A stretch of DNA of 64,000 bases from Lysobacteraceae bacterium (lineage in GTDB: Bacteria; Pseudomonadota; Gammaproteobacteria; Nevskiales; Nevskiaceae): contig PNMW01000015.1 in assembly GCA_013823855.1 (NCBI GenBank), forward strand, positions 44,601 through 108,600. Direction: 5' to 3'. Position 1 is the stretch's first letter. Each line of letters opens with the position of its first letter. Under the pieces are notes generated by a model. It was given only the letters and a program-made list of their open reading frames with translations. It had not been told where the DNA came from and made no database searches. This document shows positions 32,343 through 42,322 of this stretch, one piece after another. A program made the position numbers and the translations under genes.

Positions 32343-33491
32343 ATGAACCGACGCCTGCTGCCGATCGCCGTGCTCGCGCTGTTCGCCGGCGCCACGCCAG
32401 CCGCCGCGCCGCAAGACCCGGAGACGGCCGTGCCGGAAGCGGCGGCACCATTGCCGTATCGGCTGACGGTGGTCGCCGAAGGTCTCGAATTTCCGTGGAG
32501 CCTCGCGTTCCTGCCCGATGGCCGGATGCTGGTCACCGAGCGGCCCGGCCGGCTGCGGATCGTGACCGCCGATGGCCGACTGTCGGCGCCGGTCGGTGGT
32601 GTGCCGAAGGTGTTCGCGCAGCGCCAGGGCGGCCTGCTCGATGTCGTGCTCGATCCGGCCTTCGCGCGCAACCGCTGGGTCTACCTGTCGTACGCCGAGC
32701 CGGACGATGCCGGGCTCGCCGGCACTGCGGTAGCCCGCGGCAAGCTGGTCGGCAATGCGCTGGAAGCGGTCGAAGTGATCTACCGGCAGGTCCCGAAGGC
32801 CGAGGGCGGGCTGCATTTCGGCTCGCGGCTGGCCTTTGCGCCGGACGGCACGCTGTTCATCACCCAGGGCGATCGCTATCTGCACAAGGATCGGGCGCAG
32901 ACGCTCGACAACGATTTCGGCAAGACCGTGCGGATCAACCCGAACGGCTCGATCCCGCTCGACAACCCGTTCGTGAACACGCCGGGCGCACGGCCAGAAA
33001 TCTGGTCCTACGGCCATCGCAACATGCAGGGGGCGGCGATCCATCCGGTGACCGGTGCCCTGTGGACCCACGAGCACGGCGCGATGGGCGGCGACGAGAT
33101 CAACCTCGATCAGGCCGGCAGGAACTTCGGCTGGCCGGTGATCACCTGGGGCGTCAACTACGACGGCCAGCCGATCGGCATCGGCAGCGAGAAGGACGGC
33201 ATGGAGCAGCCGCTGAGCTACTGGAAGCCGTCGATCGCGCCGAGCGGCATGGCCTTCTACACCGCCGACAAGTTTCCGGCCTGGCGCGGCAACCTGTTCG
33301 TCGGCTCGATGAAGTTCGGCTACCTGAATCGCATCGAACTCGACGGCACCCGGGTGCTGGCCCAGCAAGCGCTGCTGACCGAGCTCAACGCGCGAATCCG
33401 CTGCGTGCGCCAGGGGCCGGACGGCTTGCTCTACGTCACCACCGATTCGCCGAAGGGGCAGCTGCTGCGGCTGGAGCCGCCGGGACGCTGA
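32343..33491 (+). CDS. PQQ-dependent sugar dehydrogenase (GSDH/YliI type)
   Basis: 382 residues with a signal peptide (NRRLLPIAVLALFAGATPAA). Six-bladed propeller of the soluble aldose/sorbosone dehydrogenase family: GLEFPWSLAFLPDGRMLVTE, GGLHFGSRLAFAPDGTLFIT, EIWSYGHRNMQGAAIHP and WTHEHGAMGGDEIN. Periplasmic sugar oxidation using PQQ; no PQQ synthesis genes are present here. Start MNRR (32343) is preferred over MVTM (32334), with modest support. Confidence 0.9.
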   Translation: MNRRLLPIAVLALFAGATPAAAPQDPETAVPEAAAPLPYRLTVVAEGLEFPWSLAFLPDGRMLVTERPGRLRIVTADGRLSAPVGGVPKVFAQRQGGLLDVVLDPAFARNRWVYLSYAEPDDAGLAGTAVARGKLVGNALEAVEVIYRQVPKAEGGLHFGSRLAFAPDGTLFITQGDRYLHKDRAQTLDNDFGKTVRINPNGSIPLDNPFVNTPGARPEIWSYGHRNMQGAAIHPVTGALWTHEHGAMGGDEINLDQAGRNFGWPVITWGVNYDGQPIGIGSEKDGMEQPLSYWKPSIAPSGMAFYTADKFPAWRGNLFVGSMKFGYLNRIELDGTRVLAQQALLTELNARIRCVRQGPDGLLYVTTDSPKGQLLRLEPPGR

Positions 33492-33495
33492 TCAC

Positions 33496-33527
33496 TGCAG
33501 CAGGCCGGTCGCGACCGGGCTGCTGCA
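33496..33527. terminator. Long hairpin between convergent genes
   Basis: TGCAGCAG (33496-33503) pairs with CTGCTGCA (33520-33527), with an inner CCGGTC/GACCGG stem. Sits between the PQQ dehydrogenase and exbD stops, without a T tract. Likely a bidirectional terminator or 3'-end stabiliser. Confidence 0.55.
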
Positions 33528-33534
33528 CTGCCGA

Positions 33535-34002
33535 TCAGGGCACCGGCACGATGCCGGTTTCGCCGACACCGCCGCTGAGCTTGGCCGACTTCAGGCTGAC
33601 CTTCGAGAAGCCCGAGGCGCTGACCAGGCCGATCAGGTCGACGACCCGACCGTAATCGATCTTGGCGTCACCCTGGACGAACACCAGCTGGTCGGGGTCG
33701 ATCGCCGACAGCTTGATCAGTTCCGGTTGCAGCGCTTCCGGAGCCACCTGGAAGCGGGGCAGCTGATCGGCCGTGATGAAGTAGTTGCCGGCGGCGTCGA
33801 TCTCGACCACCGTCGGCTCCCTCGGGTTCTCGCTCGGCGTCGAGCTGGCCTTCGGCAAGGTCACCGGCAGCTGCGACATCATCAGCGGCGAGGTCACCAT
33901 GAAGATGATCAGCAGCACCAGCATCACGTCGACCATCGGCGTGATGTTGATTTCGGCGACCGGCGACAGCGCGTCGTCGCCGTAGTTCTTTCTCTTGGCC
34001 AT
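33535..34002 (-). CDS. Orphan ExbD/TolR-type protein
   Basis: 155 residues with a short tail, one membrane helix (about 18-37; EINITPMVDVMLVLLIIFMV) containing the proton-carrying Asp25, and a periplasmic domain. It belongs to the standard ExbD clade (N-I-T-P-M-V-D-V-M-L), unlike the two divergent copies at 14915 and 15466. No exbB or tonB is adjacent, so its partner channel must be encoded elsewhere. ATG 34002 is preceded by GAGAA. Confidence 0.92.
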   Translation of the reverse strand: MAKRKNYGDDALSPVAEINITPMVDVMLVLLIIFMVTSPLMMSQLPVTLPKASSTPSENPREPTVVEIDAAGNYFITADQLPRFQVAPEALQPELIKLSAIDPDQLVFVQGDAKIDYGRVVDLIGLVSASGFSKVSLKSAKLSGGVGETGIVPVP

Positions 34003-34317
34003 CGGGATTCGTTCTCGGGTTTCGGAAATCCAAAGCAAACTGCGCGCCGGGGCGCTGCGACAGGGGGCTGAGGACGGGATCGACCGAGTTTATCGCGCCG
34101 TCTCGGCGATCGTCTAACCGCAGTGCAGCACGGCGATTTCCGGCCCTCACTGCGCCGCGTGGCCGTTCTGCTAGGGGCGCACCGGCCCCGGCCGGCCCGC
34201 GATCATCCCGGCGCTTGATGACGATTCGGTGAAACCGCACGGCCGTGCCCGCCGTCGTCAGCGGTCCCGATCTATCCTGCGGCAGACCCCTTCGATTGCG
34301 CCGAGGCCCTGTCGAAC
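34003..34317. other. Divergent intergenic region, no gene seen
   Basis: 315 nt between exbD (leftward) and the 5'-nucleotidase lipoprotein (rightward). It must hold both promoters; no confident consensus was found and no small gene with a ribosome site is supported. Confidence 0.4.
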
Positions 34318-36105
34318 ATGCCGATATCGTCCGTTCCTCCGATTCGCCGGCCCGTCGCGGCGGCTGCCGGCCTCATCGCGCTGCTGTTGGCGGCTGGCTG
34401 CGCCGGGCTGCAGCCGGCCGCGAGCCCGGCGGCACCGGTCGCGGTCCGGCTGATCGCGATCAACGATTTCCACGGCCAGCTGCTGCCGCCGGACAGCACC
34501 ACCGCGCTGCCAGGGCCCGAGGCCGGCACGGCGGTCCGCGTGCCGCTCGGTGGCGCCGCCTATCTGGCCACGGCGGTGGCGGCGCTGAAGGCGGAGAACC
34601 CGCGCCATGTCGTGGTCGCCGCCGGCGACCTGATTTCCGCCAGCCCGCTGGAAAGTGCGCTGTTCCACGACGAGCCGGCGATCGCCGCGCTGAACGCGAT
34701 CGGGCTGGAGATCAGCAGCGTCGGCAACCACGAGTTCGACGACGGCCGTGACGCCCTGCTGCGGATGCAGCACGGCGGCTGCGCGCCGGACGGCGAGATC
34801 GGCGTCGATACCTGCGTCGGCGGCCGCTATCCCGGCGCCCGTTTCCAGTATCTGGCCGCCAATGTCGTCGACACCGCCAGCAACACGCCGCTGCTGCCGG
34901 CGACGGCGGTCCGTCGTTTCGACCTCGGCGGCGGCCGGAGTCTGGCGATCGGTTTCATCGGCCTGACCCTGAAAGGCACGCCGGAGCTGGTGTCGCGGCC
35001 CGGCATCGCCGGCCTGCGCTTCGACGATGAGGCGGAGACCATCAACCGCGAAGCGGCGCGGCTGCGGGCCGCCGGCATCGAGGCGCTCGTCGTACTGATC
35101 CACGAGGGCGGCGCGATCGAGCCGGCGCTGGCCTACAACGATCCGGCCTGCCCCGGCTTCAGCGGCGATATCGAGGCGATCGTCGCGGCACTCGATCCGG
35201 CGATCGACGTGGTGATCAGCGGCCACACCCATCGCGCCTACAACTGCCGGCGCGCCAGTCGCGATCCGGCGAAGACCGTGCTGCTGACCAGCGCCGGCAA
35301 CGCCGGCCGTTTCGTCAGCGCGGTCGATCTGGACCTCGATCCGGCGACCGGCGAGGTGATCGCCAGCCGCGCCGACATCCAGCCGGTGGTCAACGATCGT
35401 CCGGGCAACGAGGCGCCGGCGCAGTACCCGCCGCGCGGTGCCGAGCCCGGCGTGGCAACGCTGGTCGCCGACTTCCGCGACCGGGCGCTACCGCTGACCT
35501 CGCGGCCGGTCGGCCGGATCGCGGCAGTACTGGGGCGCGATCGCAACGAGGCCGGCGAGATGCCGCTCGGCCTGGTGATCGCCGACGCCCAGCTGGATTA
35601 CGCGGCACGGTCGGCCGAGACCCGCGCGGTGATCGCCTTCATGAATCCGGGCGGCGTCCGCGACGATCTGAAGCCGCTGGATGACGCCGGCACGGTCAGC
35701 TACGGGCAGGTCTACAGCGTGCAGCCGTTCGGCGGCGATCTGATGACGATGAGCCTGACCGGCGCCCAGATCGAGGCGCTGCTCGAACAGCAGTGGCGCA
35801 GCAAGGGCCAGAGTTCGGTGCTGCAGCCGTCGCGCGGCTTCCGTTACCGCTGGGACGCCGACAGGCCGGTCGGCGAGCGGGTCGATCCGGCGTCGATCAC
35901 TCTTGATGGCGTGGTGCTTGACCCGGCGCGGTCCTACCGGGTCAATGTCAACGGCTTCCTCGCCAGCGGCGGCGATGGCTTCACGGTGCTGACCACCGGC
36001 ACCGAGCGGCAGGCCTTCGGCCTCGATCGGGACGCCTTGATCGAGTACCTCGGGCGCCACGGCCCGGTGGCCGCGCCGACCGGGCTGCGCATCGAACGCC
36101 GCTAG
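34318..36105 (+). CDS. UshA-like bifunctional metallophosphatase/5'-nucleotidase lipoprotein
   Basis: 595 residues with lipobox LLAAGCAG (Cys about 28). The metallophosphatase domain shows NDFHGQL, GNHEFDDG and SGHTHRAYN (metal ligands), and the C-terminal 5'-nucleotidase domain has AFMNPGGVRDDL and FLASGGDGFTVL. It removes phosphate from extracellular nucleotides or UDP-sugars at the cell envelope, for scavenging. Normal family length, single gene. Confidence 0.92.
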   Translation: MPISSVPPIRRPVAAAAGLIALLLAAGCAGLQPAASPAAPVAVRLIAINDFHGQLLPPDSTTALPGPEAGTAVRVPLGGAAYLATAVAALKAENPRHVVVAAGDLISASPLESALFHDEPAIAALNAIGLEISSVGNHEFDDGRDALLRMQHGGCAPDGEIGVDTCVGGRYPGARFQYLAANVVDTASNTPLLPATAVRRFDLGGGRSLAIGFIGLTLKGTPELVSRPGIAGLRFDDEAETINREAARLRAAGIEALVVLIHEGGAIEPALAYNDPACPGFSGDIEAIVAALDPAIDVVISGHTHRAYNCRRASRDPAKTVLLTSAGNAGRFVSAVDLDLDPATGEVIASRADIQPVVNDRPGNEAPAQYPPRGAEPGVATLVADFRDRALPLTSRPVGRIAAVLGRDRNEAGEMPLGLVIADAQLDYAARSAETRAVIAFMNPGGVRDDLKPLDDAGTVSYGQVYSVQPFGGDLMTMSLTGAQIEALLEQQWRSKGQSSVLQPSRGFRYRWDADRPVGERVDPASITLDGVVLDPARSYRVNVNGFLASGGDGFTVLTTGTERQAFGLDRDALIEYLGRHGPVAAPTGLRIERR

Positions 36106-36127
36106 GCCGCCGTTGTGCCGCTGTGCC

Positions 36128-38167
36128 TCAGGCGGTCAGGCCGGAATGGCGCAGCAGCGCATCGACTTCCGGCTTGCGGCCGCGGAAGGCGACGAACAGG
36201 TCCATCGCATCCCGGGAGCCGCCCTGGCTAAGCACGGTGTCGCGGAAGCGGCGGCCGGTGTCCGGCGAGAAATCCGATTCCTCGAACGCCGCGAAGGCAT
36301 CGGCCGACAGCACTTCCGCCCACTTGTAGCTGTAGTAGCCGGCCGCGTAGCCGCCGGCGAAGATGTGGCCGAACGAGTTCGGCATCCGGTTCCAGGCCGG
36401 CGGCGGGAAGACGCTGACTTCGGCACGGGTCGCGGCCAGACGATCGAGGATCGAGGTGCCGTCGGCGGTGTCGCGGTGCAGGCGCAGGTCGAACAGCGCG
36501 AACTCGATCTGGCGCAAGGTCTGCAGCCCGGCCTGGAAGCCGCGCCCCGCCTGCAGCTTGGCGAGCAGCGCATCCGGAATCGCCTCATTGGTCTGCCAGT
36601 GACGCGCGAAGCCGTTGAGCGTGGCGCGGTCGTAGGCCCAGTTCTCCATGAACTGGCTCGGCAGCTCGACGGCATCCCAGGCGACGCCGCGAATGCCGGA
36701 CACCGAGGCCTCGTCGACCCGGGTCAGCAGGTGGTGCAGGCCGTGGCCGAATTCGTGGAACAGGGTCAGCACTTCATCGTGGGTCAGCAGTGCCGGCTGA
36801 TCGCCCAACGGCGGGGTGAAGTTGCAGGTCAGGTAGGCGACCGGCCGCTGCAGGCCGGTATCGGTGCGGCGGCGGACCAGGCATTCGTCCATCCACGCTC
36901 CGCCGCGCTTGTCGGTCCGCGCGAACGGATCGAGGTAGAACAGGCCGATCTCGCTGCCGTCGGCTTCCGCCAGCCGCCAGGTGCTGACGTCCTTGTGCCA
37001 GGTCTCGATGCCGGCGGCGGCCTCGATCGTCACGCCATACATGCGCTCGACCACCTCGAACATGCCGCGGATCACCTGCGGCGCCGGGAAGTACGGGCGC
37101 AGTTCCTCTTCCGAATAGCCCAGCTGCTGTTCCTTGAGCTTTTCCGAGTAGTAGGCGGTGTCCCAGGGCGCGAGCTCGGTCAGGCCGTCGCGTTCGCGGG
37201 CGAAGTTGCGCAGCGCGTCGAGTTCGGCAATCGCGAATGGCCGGGCCTTGGCGGAGAGTTCAAGCAGGAAGCTTTCCACGGCGTCCGGCGATTCGGCCAT
37301 CTTGGTCGCCAGCGAGTATTCGGCGAAGTTGCCGAAGCCGAGCAGACGCGCCTGCTCGTCGCGCAGGCTGATGATTTCCTGCATCAGCGGCGAGTTGTCG
37401 AACTGCCCGCCGTGCGGGCCGAGTTCGGAGGCGCGGGTGGCATAGGCCTCGTACAGCTCGAAGCGCAGGTCGCGGTTGTCGGCGTAGGAAATCACCGCGT
37501 CGAAGCTCGGGAAGTCCAGGGTCAGCAGCCATCCGTCGAGGCCCTTGGCCCGGGCCTTCTCGGCCGCTTGGGCCTTGCCCTCGATGGTCATGCCGGCGAG
37601 CAGCGATTCATCGCTGACCTGCTTCGACCAGGCCTGCACCGCATCCATCAGGTTCTCCTCGAACTTGGTCTGGATTTCCGACAGGCGCAGCGCGATGGCC
37701 TTGTAGCGCGCCTTCTGCACGTCCGGCAGCGCGATGCCGGACAGCTTGAAGTCGCGGATCGCGTCGGCGAGCACCTTGCGCCGGGTCGGCGAGAACGCGG
37801 CTGCGGCCGGGCTGGCGGCGAGCCGCTCGTAGGCGCGATAGAGCGCCTCGTTCTGCGACAGCTCCAGGCCATATTCGGTGATCTTCGGCTGTGTGGCGTT
37901 GAAGGCCTTGCGCCAGTCGGCCGTCGAGTTGACGCCGAACAGATGCTGGATCGGCCCCCAGGCACGGCCCAGGCGGTCGCTGAAGTCTTCCTGCGGCTCG
38001 ATCAGCGTTTCCCAGCTCGGCGGCGTTTCGCTGGCCAGCAGCGTGGTCAGCGCATTGCGGTTCTCGGCGAGCACGGCGTCGATCGCCGGCTCGGCATGCT
38101 CCGGCAGGATCGACGAGAACGCGGGCAGGGTGTTCGGCGCAGCGGGGGCGAGCAGGGGATTGGTCAT
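36128..38167 (-). CDS. prlC: Oligopeptidase A (M3 metallopeptidase)
   Basis: 679 residues, the same length as E. coli OpdA/PrlC. Zinc motif H-E-x-x-H in LTLFHEFGHGLHHLL. Cytoplasmic zinc endopeptidase that degrades short peptides including cleaved signal peptides. ATG 38167 (MTNPLLAPAAPNTLPAF) is the natural start; the open frame extends upstream without family resemblance. Confidence 0.96.
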   Translation of the reverse strand: MTNPLLAPAAPNTLPAFSSILPEHAEPAIDAVLAENRNALTTLLASETPPSWETLIEPQEDFSDRLGRAWGPIQHLFGVNSTADWRKAFNATQPKITEYGLELSQNEALYRAYERLAASPAAAAFSPTRRKVLADAIRDFKLSGIALPDVQKARYKAIALRLSEIQTKFEENLMDAVQAWSKQVSDESLLAGMTIEGKAQAAEKARAKGLDGWLLTLDFPSFDAVISYADNRDLRFELYEAYATRASELGPHGGQFDNSPLMQEIISLRDEQARLLGFGNFAEYSLATKMAESPDAVESFLLELSAKARPFAIAELDALRNFARERDGLTELAPWDTAYYSEKLKEQQLGYSEEELRPYFPAPQVIRGMFEVVERMYGVTIEAAAGIETWHKDVSTWRLAEADGSEIGLFYLDPFARTDKRGGAWMDECLVRRRTDTGLQRPVAYLTCNFTPPLGDQPALLTHDEVLTLFHEFGHGLHHLLTRVDEASVSGIRGVAWDAVELPSQFMENWAYDRATLNGFARHWQTNEAIPDALLAKLQAGRGFQAGLQTLRQIEFALFDLRLHRDTADGTSILDRLAATRAEVSVFPPPAWNRMPNSFGHIFAGGYAAGYYSYKWAEVLSADAFAAFEESDFSPDTGRRFRDTVLSQGGSRDAMDLFVAFRGRKPEVDALLRHSGLTA

Positions 38168-38416
38168 TGCGAATGTCGTGAGGCAGGGTCGGATGGCTGT
38201 CGGTGGTGTTGGGGCCGGCCGGCGATTTTTCGAGGCGCGCATCGTCGCATGGGCTTCGGGGGGCGGAAAATCGAAGCTTTCAATGCTGTTGATGTCGGCG
38301 GCCGATCGGGGCGCTGATGGCAAAGGCCCGCCATCCGCCGGCAGGCCGGCCGCAAGTCCGGCGCCGGGCGCGCGGTATCATGTGCCGCATCGTCCAGTCC
38401 CCTTCCGAACACGAGA

Positions 38417-39346
38417 ATGTCCCCTGTGCGCAAGTATCTGATCCTGTTCGCTGCCCTGTTGCTGACGGCCTGTTCCGGCCAGCAGATCGTCAACGATCTG
38501 ACTTCGGACAAGGGCTACAGCCTGTCGTCGAACATCGCTTTCGACACGACCACCGGTCTCAAGCTCGATGTCTACATCCCGGCTGCCGCGGCCAATGCGC
38601 CGGTGGTGATCTTCTTCTACGGCGGGCGCTGGACCGAGGGCAAGAAGGAGGACTACAAGTTCGTCGGCCAGGCACTGGCCGCGCGCGGCATGGTGGCGGT
38701 GATTCCGGACTACCGCCTGTACCCGCAGGTCCGCTACCCGAAGTTCCTGCAGGACAACGCCCGCGCCGTGCGCTGGGTCCGCGAACAGGTGTCGCAGTAC
38801 GGTGGCGATCCGAACAAGATCGTGCTGCTCGGCCATTCCGCCGGCGCCTACAACGCGGCGATGCTGACCCTCAATCCGGAGTTGCTGAAGGCGGTCGGCG
38901 GCGATCGCACCTGGCTGCGCGGCACCATCGGCCTGGCCGGCCCGTATGACTTCCTGCCGATCATCGATCCAGACCTGCGCGACATCTTCGGTGCCCCGGA
39001 AAACTACGACCAGACCCAGCCGGTGCTGTATCCGGACGGCAAGAACCCGCCGATGCTGCTGATGCACGGCCAGGACGACACCATCGTGCTGGTCAGGAAC
39101 ACCGAGAGCCTCGCCGCGCGCATCCAGCAGGCCAATGGCCCGGTCGAGACGGTGATCTACCCGAAGATGAGCCATCGCAAGATCATCACTTCGGTGGCCA
39201 GCTCGTCGATCGTGCAGATCGCCGTCGGCCAGAGCGACGTCGCCTTCTACATCAACGACTTCGTCAAGCGGATGACCAGTGCCAGCGCCAGACCGGTGCA
39301 GCCGCCGGCGCCGGGCGGCCTGCAGACCATCGTGCCGACGCCCTGA
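38417..39346 (+). CDS. Alpha/beta-hydrolase lipoprotein (carboxylesterase-like)
   Basis: 309 residues: lipobox LLLTACSG (Cys about 19), then a BD-FAE/esterase-type alpha/beta hydrolase with oxyanion segment FFYGGRWTEG, nucleophile elbow GHSAGAYN, an Asp in MHGQDDTIV and the catalytic His in KMSHRKI. Probably an envelope-attached esterase; substrate unknown. The C-terminus is Pro-rich. The gene for the carbonic-anhydrase-like protein follows after 7 nt. Confidence 0.87.
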   Translation: MSPVRKYLILFAALLLTACSGQQIVNDLTSDKGYSLSSNIAFDTTTGLKLDVYIPAAAANAPVVIFFYGGRWTEGKKEDYKFVGQALAARGMVAVIPDYRLYPQVRYPKFLQDNARAVRWVREQVSQYGGDPNKIVLLGHSAGAYNAAMLTLNPELLKAVGGDRTWLRGTIGLAGPYDFLPIIDPDLRDIFGAPENYDQTQPVLYPDGKNPPMLLMHGQDDTIVLVRNTESLAARIQQANGPVETVIYPKMSHRKIITSVASSSIVQIAVGQSDVAFYINDFVKRMTSASARPVQPPAPGGLQTIVPTP

Positions 39347-39353
39347 TCCGCGC

Positions 39354-39881
39354 GTGATCCGCAGCTATCGCGGCGTGGCGCCCCGGCTCGGCCGCAACGC
39401 CTACATCGACGAGCAGGCGGCCGTCATCGGCGATGTCGAGCTCGGGGACGATGTCTCGGTCTGGCCGATGGCGGTGGTCCGCGGCGACGTCAACTTCATC
39501 CGCATCGGCCACCGCAGCAACGTCCAGGACGGCGCGGTGCTGCACGTCACCCATGATGGCCCGCTGCTGCCGGGCGGCATGGGCCTGATCATCGGCGACG
39601 ACGTCACCATCGGCCATCAGGCGATCCTGCACGGCTGCACGGTCGGCAACCGCTGCCTGATCGGCATGGGTGCCAAGGTGCTCGACCGCGCGGTGATCGA
39701 GGACGAGGTGCTGCTCGGGGCCGGCAGCCTGGTGTCGCCGGGCAAGCGTCTCGAATCCGGCTGGCTGTACCGCGGCAGTCCGGCGATCGCCGCCCGCAAG
39801 CTGACCGAGCAGGAAATCTTCAACCTGCGCTACTCGGCGGAGCATTACGTGCGTGTTAAGAACCATTACCTGCAGGGCTGA
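39354..39881 (+). CDS. Gamma-carbonic anhydrase family protein
   Basis: 175 residues of left-handed beta-helix hexapeptide repeats: [60 protein letters not shown]. Metal-ligand histidines occur in [13 protein letters not shown] and LHGC. YrdA/CaiE-like; carbonic anhydrase activity is not assured. GTG start at 39354, 7 nt after the lipoprotein stop, so probably co-transcribed. Confidence 0.92.
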   Translation: MIRSYRGVAPRLGRNAYIDEQAAVIGDVELGDDVSVWPMAVVRGDVNFIRIGHRSNVQDGAVLHVTHDGPLLPGGMGLIIGDDVTIGHQAILHGCTVGNRCLIGMGAKVLDRAVIEDEVLLGAGSLVSPGKRLESGWLYRGSPAIAARKLTEQEIFNLRYSAEHYVRVKNHYLQG

Positions 39882-39930
39882 TCGTCACGTCCTGCTGTCC
39901 TCGCAATCCCCACCCAGAGCTTCGTCAGAC

Positions 39931-40683
39931 ATGACCCGCAAACTCGTCCTGCTGCGCCACGGCCAGAGCCAGTGGAATCTCGAAAACCGCTTCACCGGCT
40001 GGGTCGATGTCGACCTCACCGATCAGGGCCGTGCCGAAGCCCGCGCCGGCGGCGAACTGATGCTGGCCGAAGGCTTGAGGTTCGACTGCGCCCATACGTC
40101 GGTGCTGAAGCGCGCGATCCGCACGCTGAACACCGCGCTCGACGCGATGGACCAGCAGTGGATTCCGGTGACCAAGACCTGGCGCCTCAACGAGCGCCAC
40201 TACGGCGCGCTGCAGGGGCTCGACAAGGCCGAGACCACCGCCAAGCACGGCGAGGCGCAGGTCAAGATCTGGCGCCGCAGCTACGACATCCCGCCGCCGT
40301 CGATGGAACTCAGCGATCCCGGCCATCCGGCCAACGATCCGCGCTACGCCAAGCTCGACATCAACGCGCTGCCGGGTACCGAATCGCTGGCGACCACCCT
40401 CGACCGCGTGCTGCCGTACTGGCATGACGCCATCGCCCCGCAGCTGCTGGCCGGCCAGACCGTGCTGGTCGCCGCCCACGGCAATTCCTTGCGCGCGCTT
40501 TACAAGTACCTGACCGGTGCCACCGAGGCGGAAATCCTCGAGGTCAACATCCCGACCGGCATTCCGCTGCTGTTCGAGCTGGACGACAAGCTGAAGCGGA
40601 TCAGCCACCGCTACCTGGGCGATCCGGAAGCGGCGAAGGCCGCCGCCGAAGCCGTCGCCAACCAGGCCAAGGCCAAGGGCTGA
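39931..40683 (+). CDS. gpmA: 2,3-bisphosphoglycerate-dependent phosphoglycerate mutase
   Basis: 250 residues, normal for GpmA. Catalytic [12 protein letters not shown] phosphohistidine motif, [29 protein letters not shown] and the second His in [11 protein letters not shown]. Interconverts 2- and 3-phosphoglycerate in glycolysis. Lies 49 nt after the gamma-carbonic-anhydrase gene. Confidence 0.97.
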   Translation: MTRKLVLLRHGQSQWNLENRFTGWVDVDLTDQGRAEARAGGELMLAEGLRFDCAHTSVLKRAIRTLNTALDAMDQQWIPVTKTWRLNERHYGALQGLDKAETTAKHGEAQVKIWRRSYDIPPPSMELSDPGHPANDPRYAKLDINALPGTESLATTLDRVLPYWHDAIAPQLLAGQTVLVAAHGNSLRALYKYLTGATEAEILEVNIPTGIPLLFELDDKLKRISHRYLGDPEAAKAAAEAVANQAKAKG

Positions 40684-40693
40684 CGCCGTACCG

Positions 40694-40725
40694 GCAACCT
40701 GCGACGGCTCAGCGGCGCAGGTTGC
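40694..40725. terminator. Hairpin between convergent gpmA and cyclase
   Basis: GCAACCTGCG (40694-40703) pairs perfectly with CGCAGGTTGC (40716-40725); the cyclase stop codon lies in the loop. No T tract. Probable bidirectional terminator. Confidence 0.6.
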
Positions 40726-42122
40726 GCAGCCGTTCGCGGAGGCCGCCGCCTTCGGCTTCCTCGCCGTCGTCCGGCGGCTCGACCGCGTACAGCGGCCACT
40801 TACTCGGCACGCCCTTCAGCGTGTGCACGCCGCGCTCGCGGAATTCGAAGCGGCCGCCGATCACCACGTCGCGCAGGGTTCGCGACACCAGCACCTCGCC
40901 GGCTTCGGCCAGCCCGAGCACGCGGGCGCCGATGTGCACGGCCATGCCGCCGATCCGGCCTTCCTCGCGCAGTTCGACCTCGCCGATGTGCATCGCCACC
41001 CGGATGTCGAGGCCGAGTCGGGCCATCGCCGGCGGCAGCGACTGCGCGCAGTCGATCGCTGCGCCGGGCATCGCGAACATCGCGAGATTGCCGTCGCCAG
41101 CCGAATCGACCAGCCGGCCGCCGTGGGCGTCGATGGCATCGCGGACGATGCGGTCATGCAGGTCCAGCCGGTCGCGCCAGACGCTGTCGCCGAGCTTGGC
41201 CAGCTGCTTGGTCGAATCGACGATGTCGGTGAACAGCAGGGTCGCCAGTACCCGCTCGGTGCTGCTGCGCGGCCGGCGTCCGGTGACGAATTCCTCGATC
41301 GCCGCGTGGATCTCGTCGGCGTTCTCCCAGAGCATGTCGGCATCGCTGCCCGGCAGTTCGATGTAGCGCGCGCCGGGAATGTGGTCGGCGATGTAACGAC
41401 TCTGCGCAGCCGGGAAGATGGCGAGATCGCGGCGGCCGAACGACAGGGCCGGCACGGTGATCGTCGGCAGGATGTGGCGGGCGTCGAGGCTGGCCGAAAT
41501 CTGCAGGTTCTCGACCACGGCGCGCGGGCTGGCCATCGCCCGGTGCAGCTTGGTGTACCAGCGCAGCGTTGTCGGGTTGTCGGCCTGGCTGGGATCGAAA
41601 CTGGCGGCGAACTCGGTGCGGCCCCAGCCCTGGGCAATCATCTCGACCATGGCATCGCCGACTTCGACCGGATGGCCTTGCGGGTAATCCGGGCGCTGCG
41701 CGAAGCAGGCGCTGGTGAACACGAAGATCAGCCCGGATACCCGCGCCGGGTGCCGCCGGGTGAACTCCAGCAGCAGCGGCCCGGCGTCGATGTTGCCCAT
41801 CAGCACGGTCTCCTGCGAACCGCAGGCGTCGAGCACGGCGAGCAGGTCTTCGCACCAGTGATCGACCATCGTGCCACCGTCGAGCGGCCGGGCATCGGAC
41901 AGCCCGCAGCCGCGGCGATCGAAGCGGATCAGCCGGGCGAACGAGGCCAGCCGGCGCATCGAGCGCGCTGCCGCCGGCTCCTCCCAGAAGATGTCCAGAT
42001 GACTCCAGACGCCGGTGGTGTGGACCAGGTCGCGGCCGGCCACGCCGGGCGGCGGCCCCAGCGTCTGGTAGGCCACGCGATCGTCGCCGAACGCGGCGAA
42101 CTGGGTTTCGGGAAGGTCCAAG
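40709..42122 (-). CDS. Alpha/beta-hydrolase-adenylate cyclase fusion
   Basis: About 470 residues. The N-terminal alpha/beta-hydrolase-like domain (about 1-280) precedes a class III nucleotidyl cyclase domain (LLFTDIVDSTKQLAKLGD with the metal Asp, and VDSAGDGNLAMFAMPG). In related fusions the hydrolase elbow reads G-x-S-E-G-G-P; here it is LMGNIDAGPLLLEF with Ile in place of Ser, so the hydrolase is probably inactive and sensory. Makes cAMP if active. The start is uncertain: no ATG fits, and TTG 42122 (before DLPETQFAAFGDD) lacks a clear ribosome site. Confidence 0.82.
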
Positions 42123-42322
42123 ACAGGGTGGGGCTGATGACGAGAACCGAATGATGCACAGGCCGCGCCGCGGCGTGCAGACCGGCCGTTCAGCCGGCCC
42201 GTGCGGCAGGGCGTGCGGCTGGAAGGCGACAGGCGGCAGGTGCAGAATACGCGGCCCCGCCCTGCCGGATCGACCGCGCAGGGGATCACCTCCCCGGTTT
42301 CGACCGGAATCCGGATGCAACC

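Noticed and set aside
36113..38317. Long plus-strand open frame opposite prlC
   Set aside because: Antisense shadow of the clear M3 peptidase on the minus strand.
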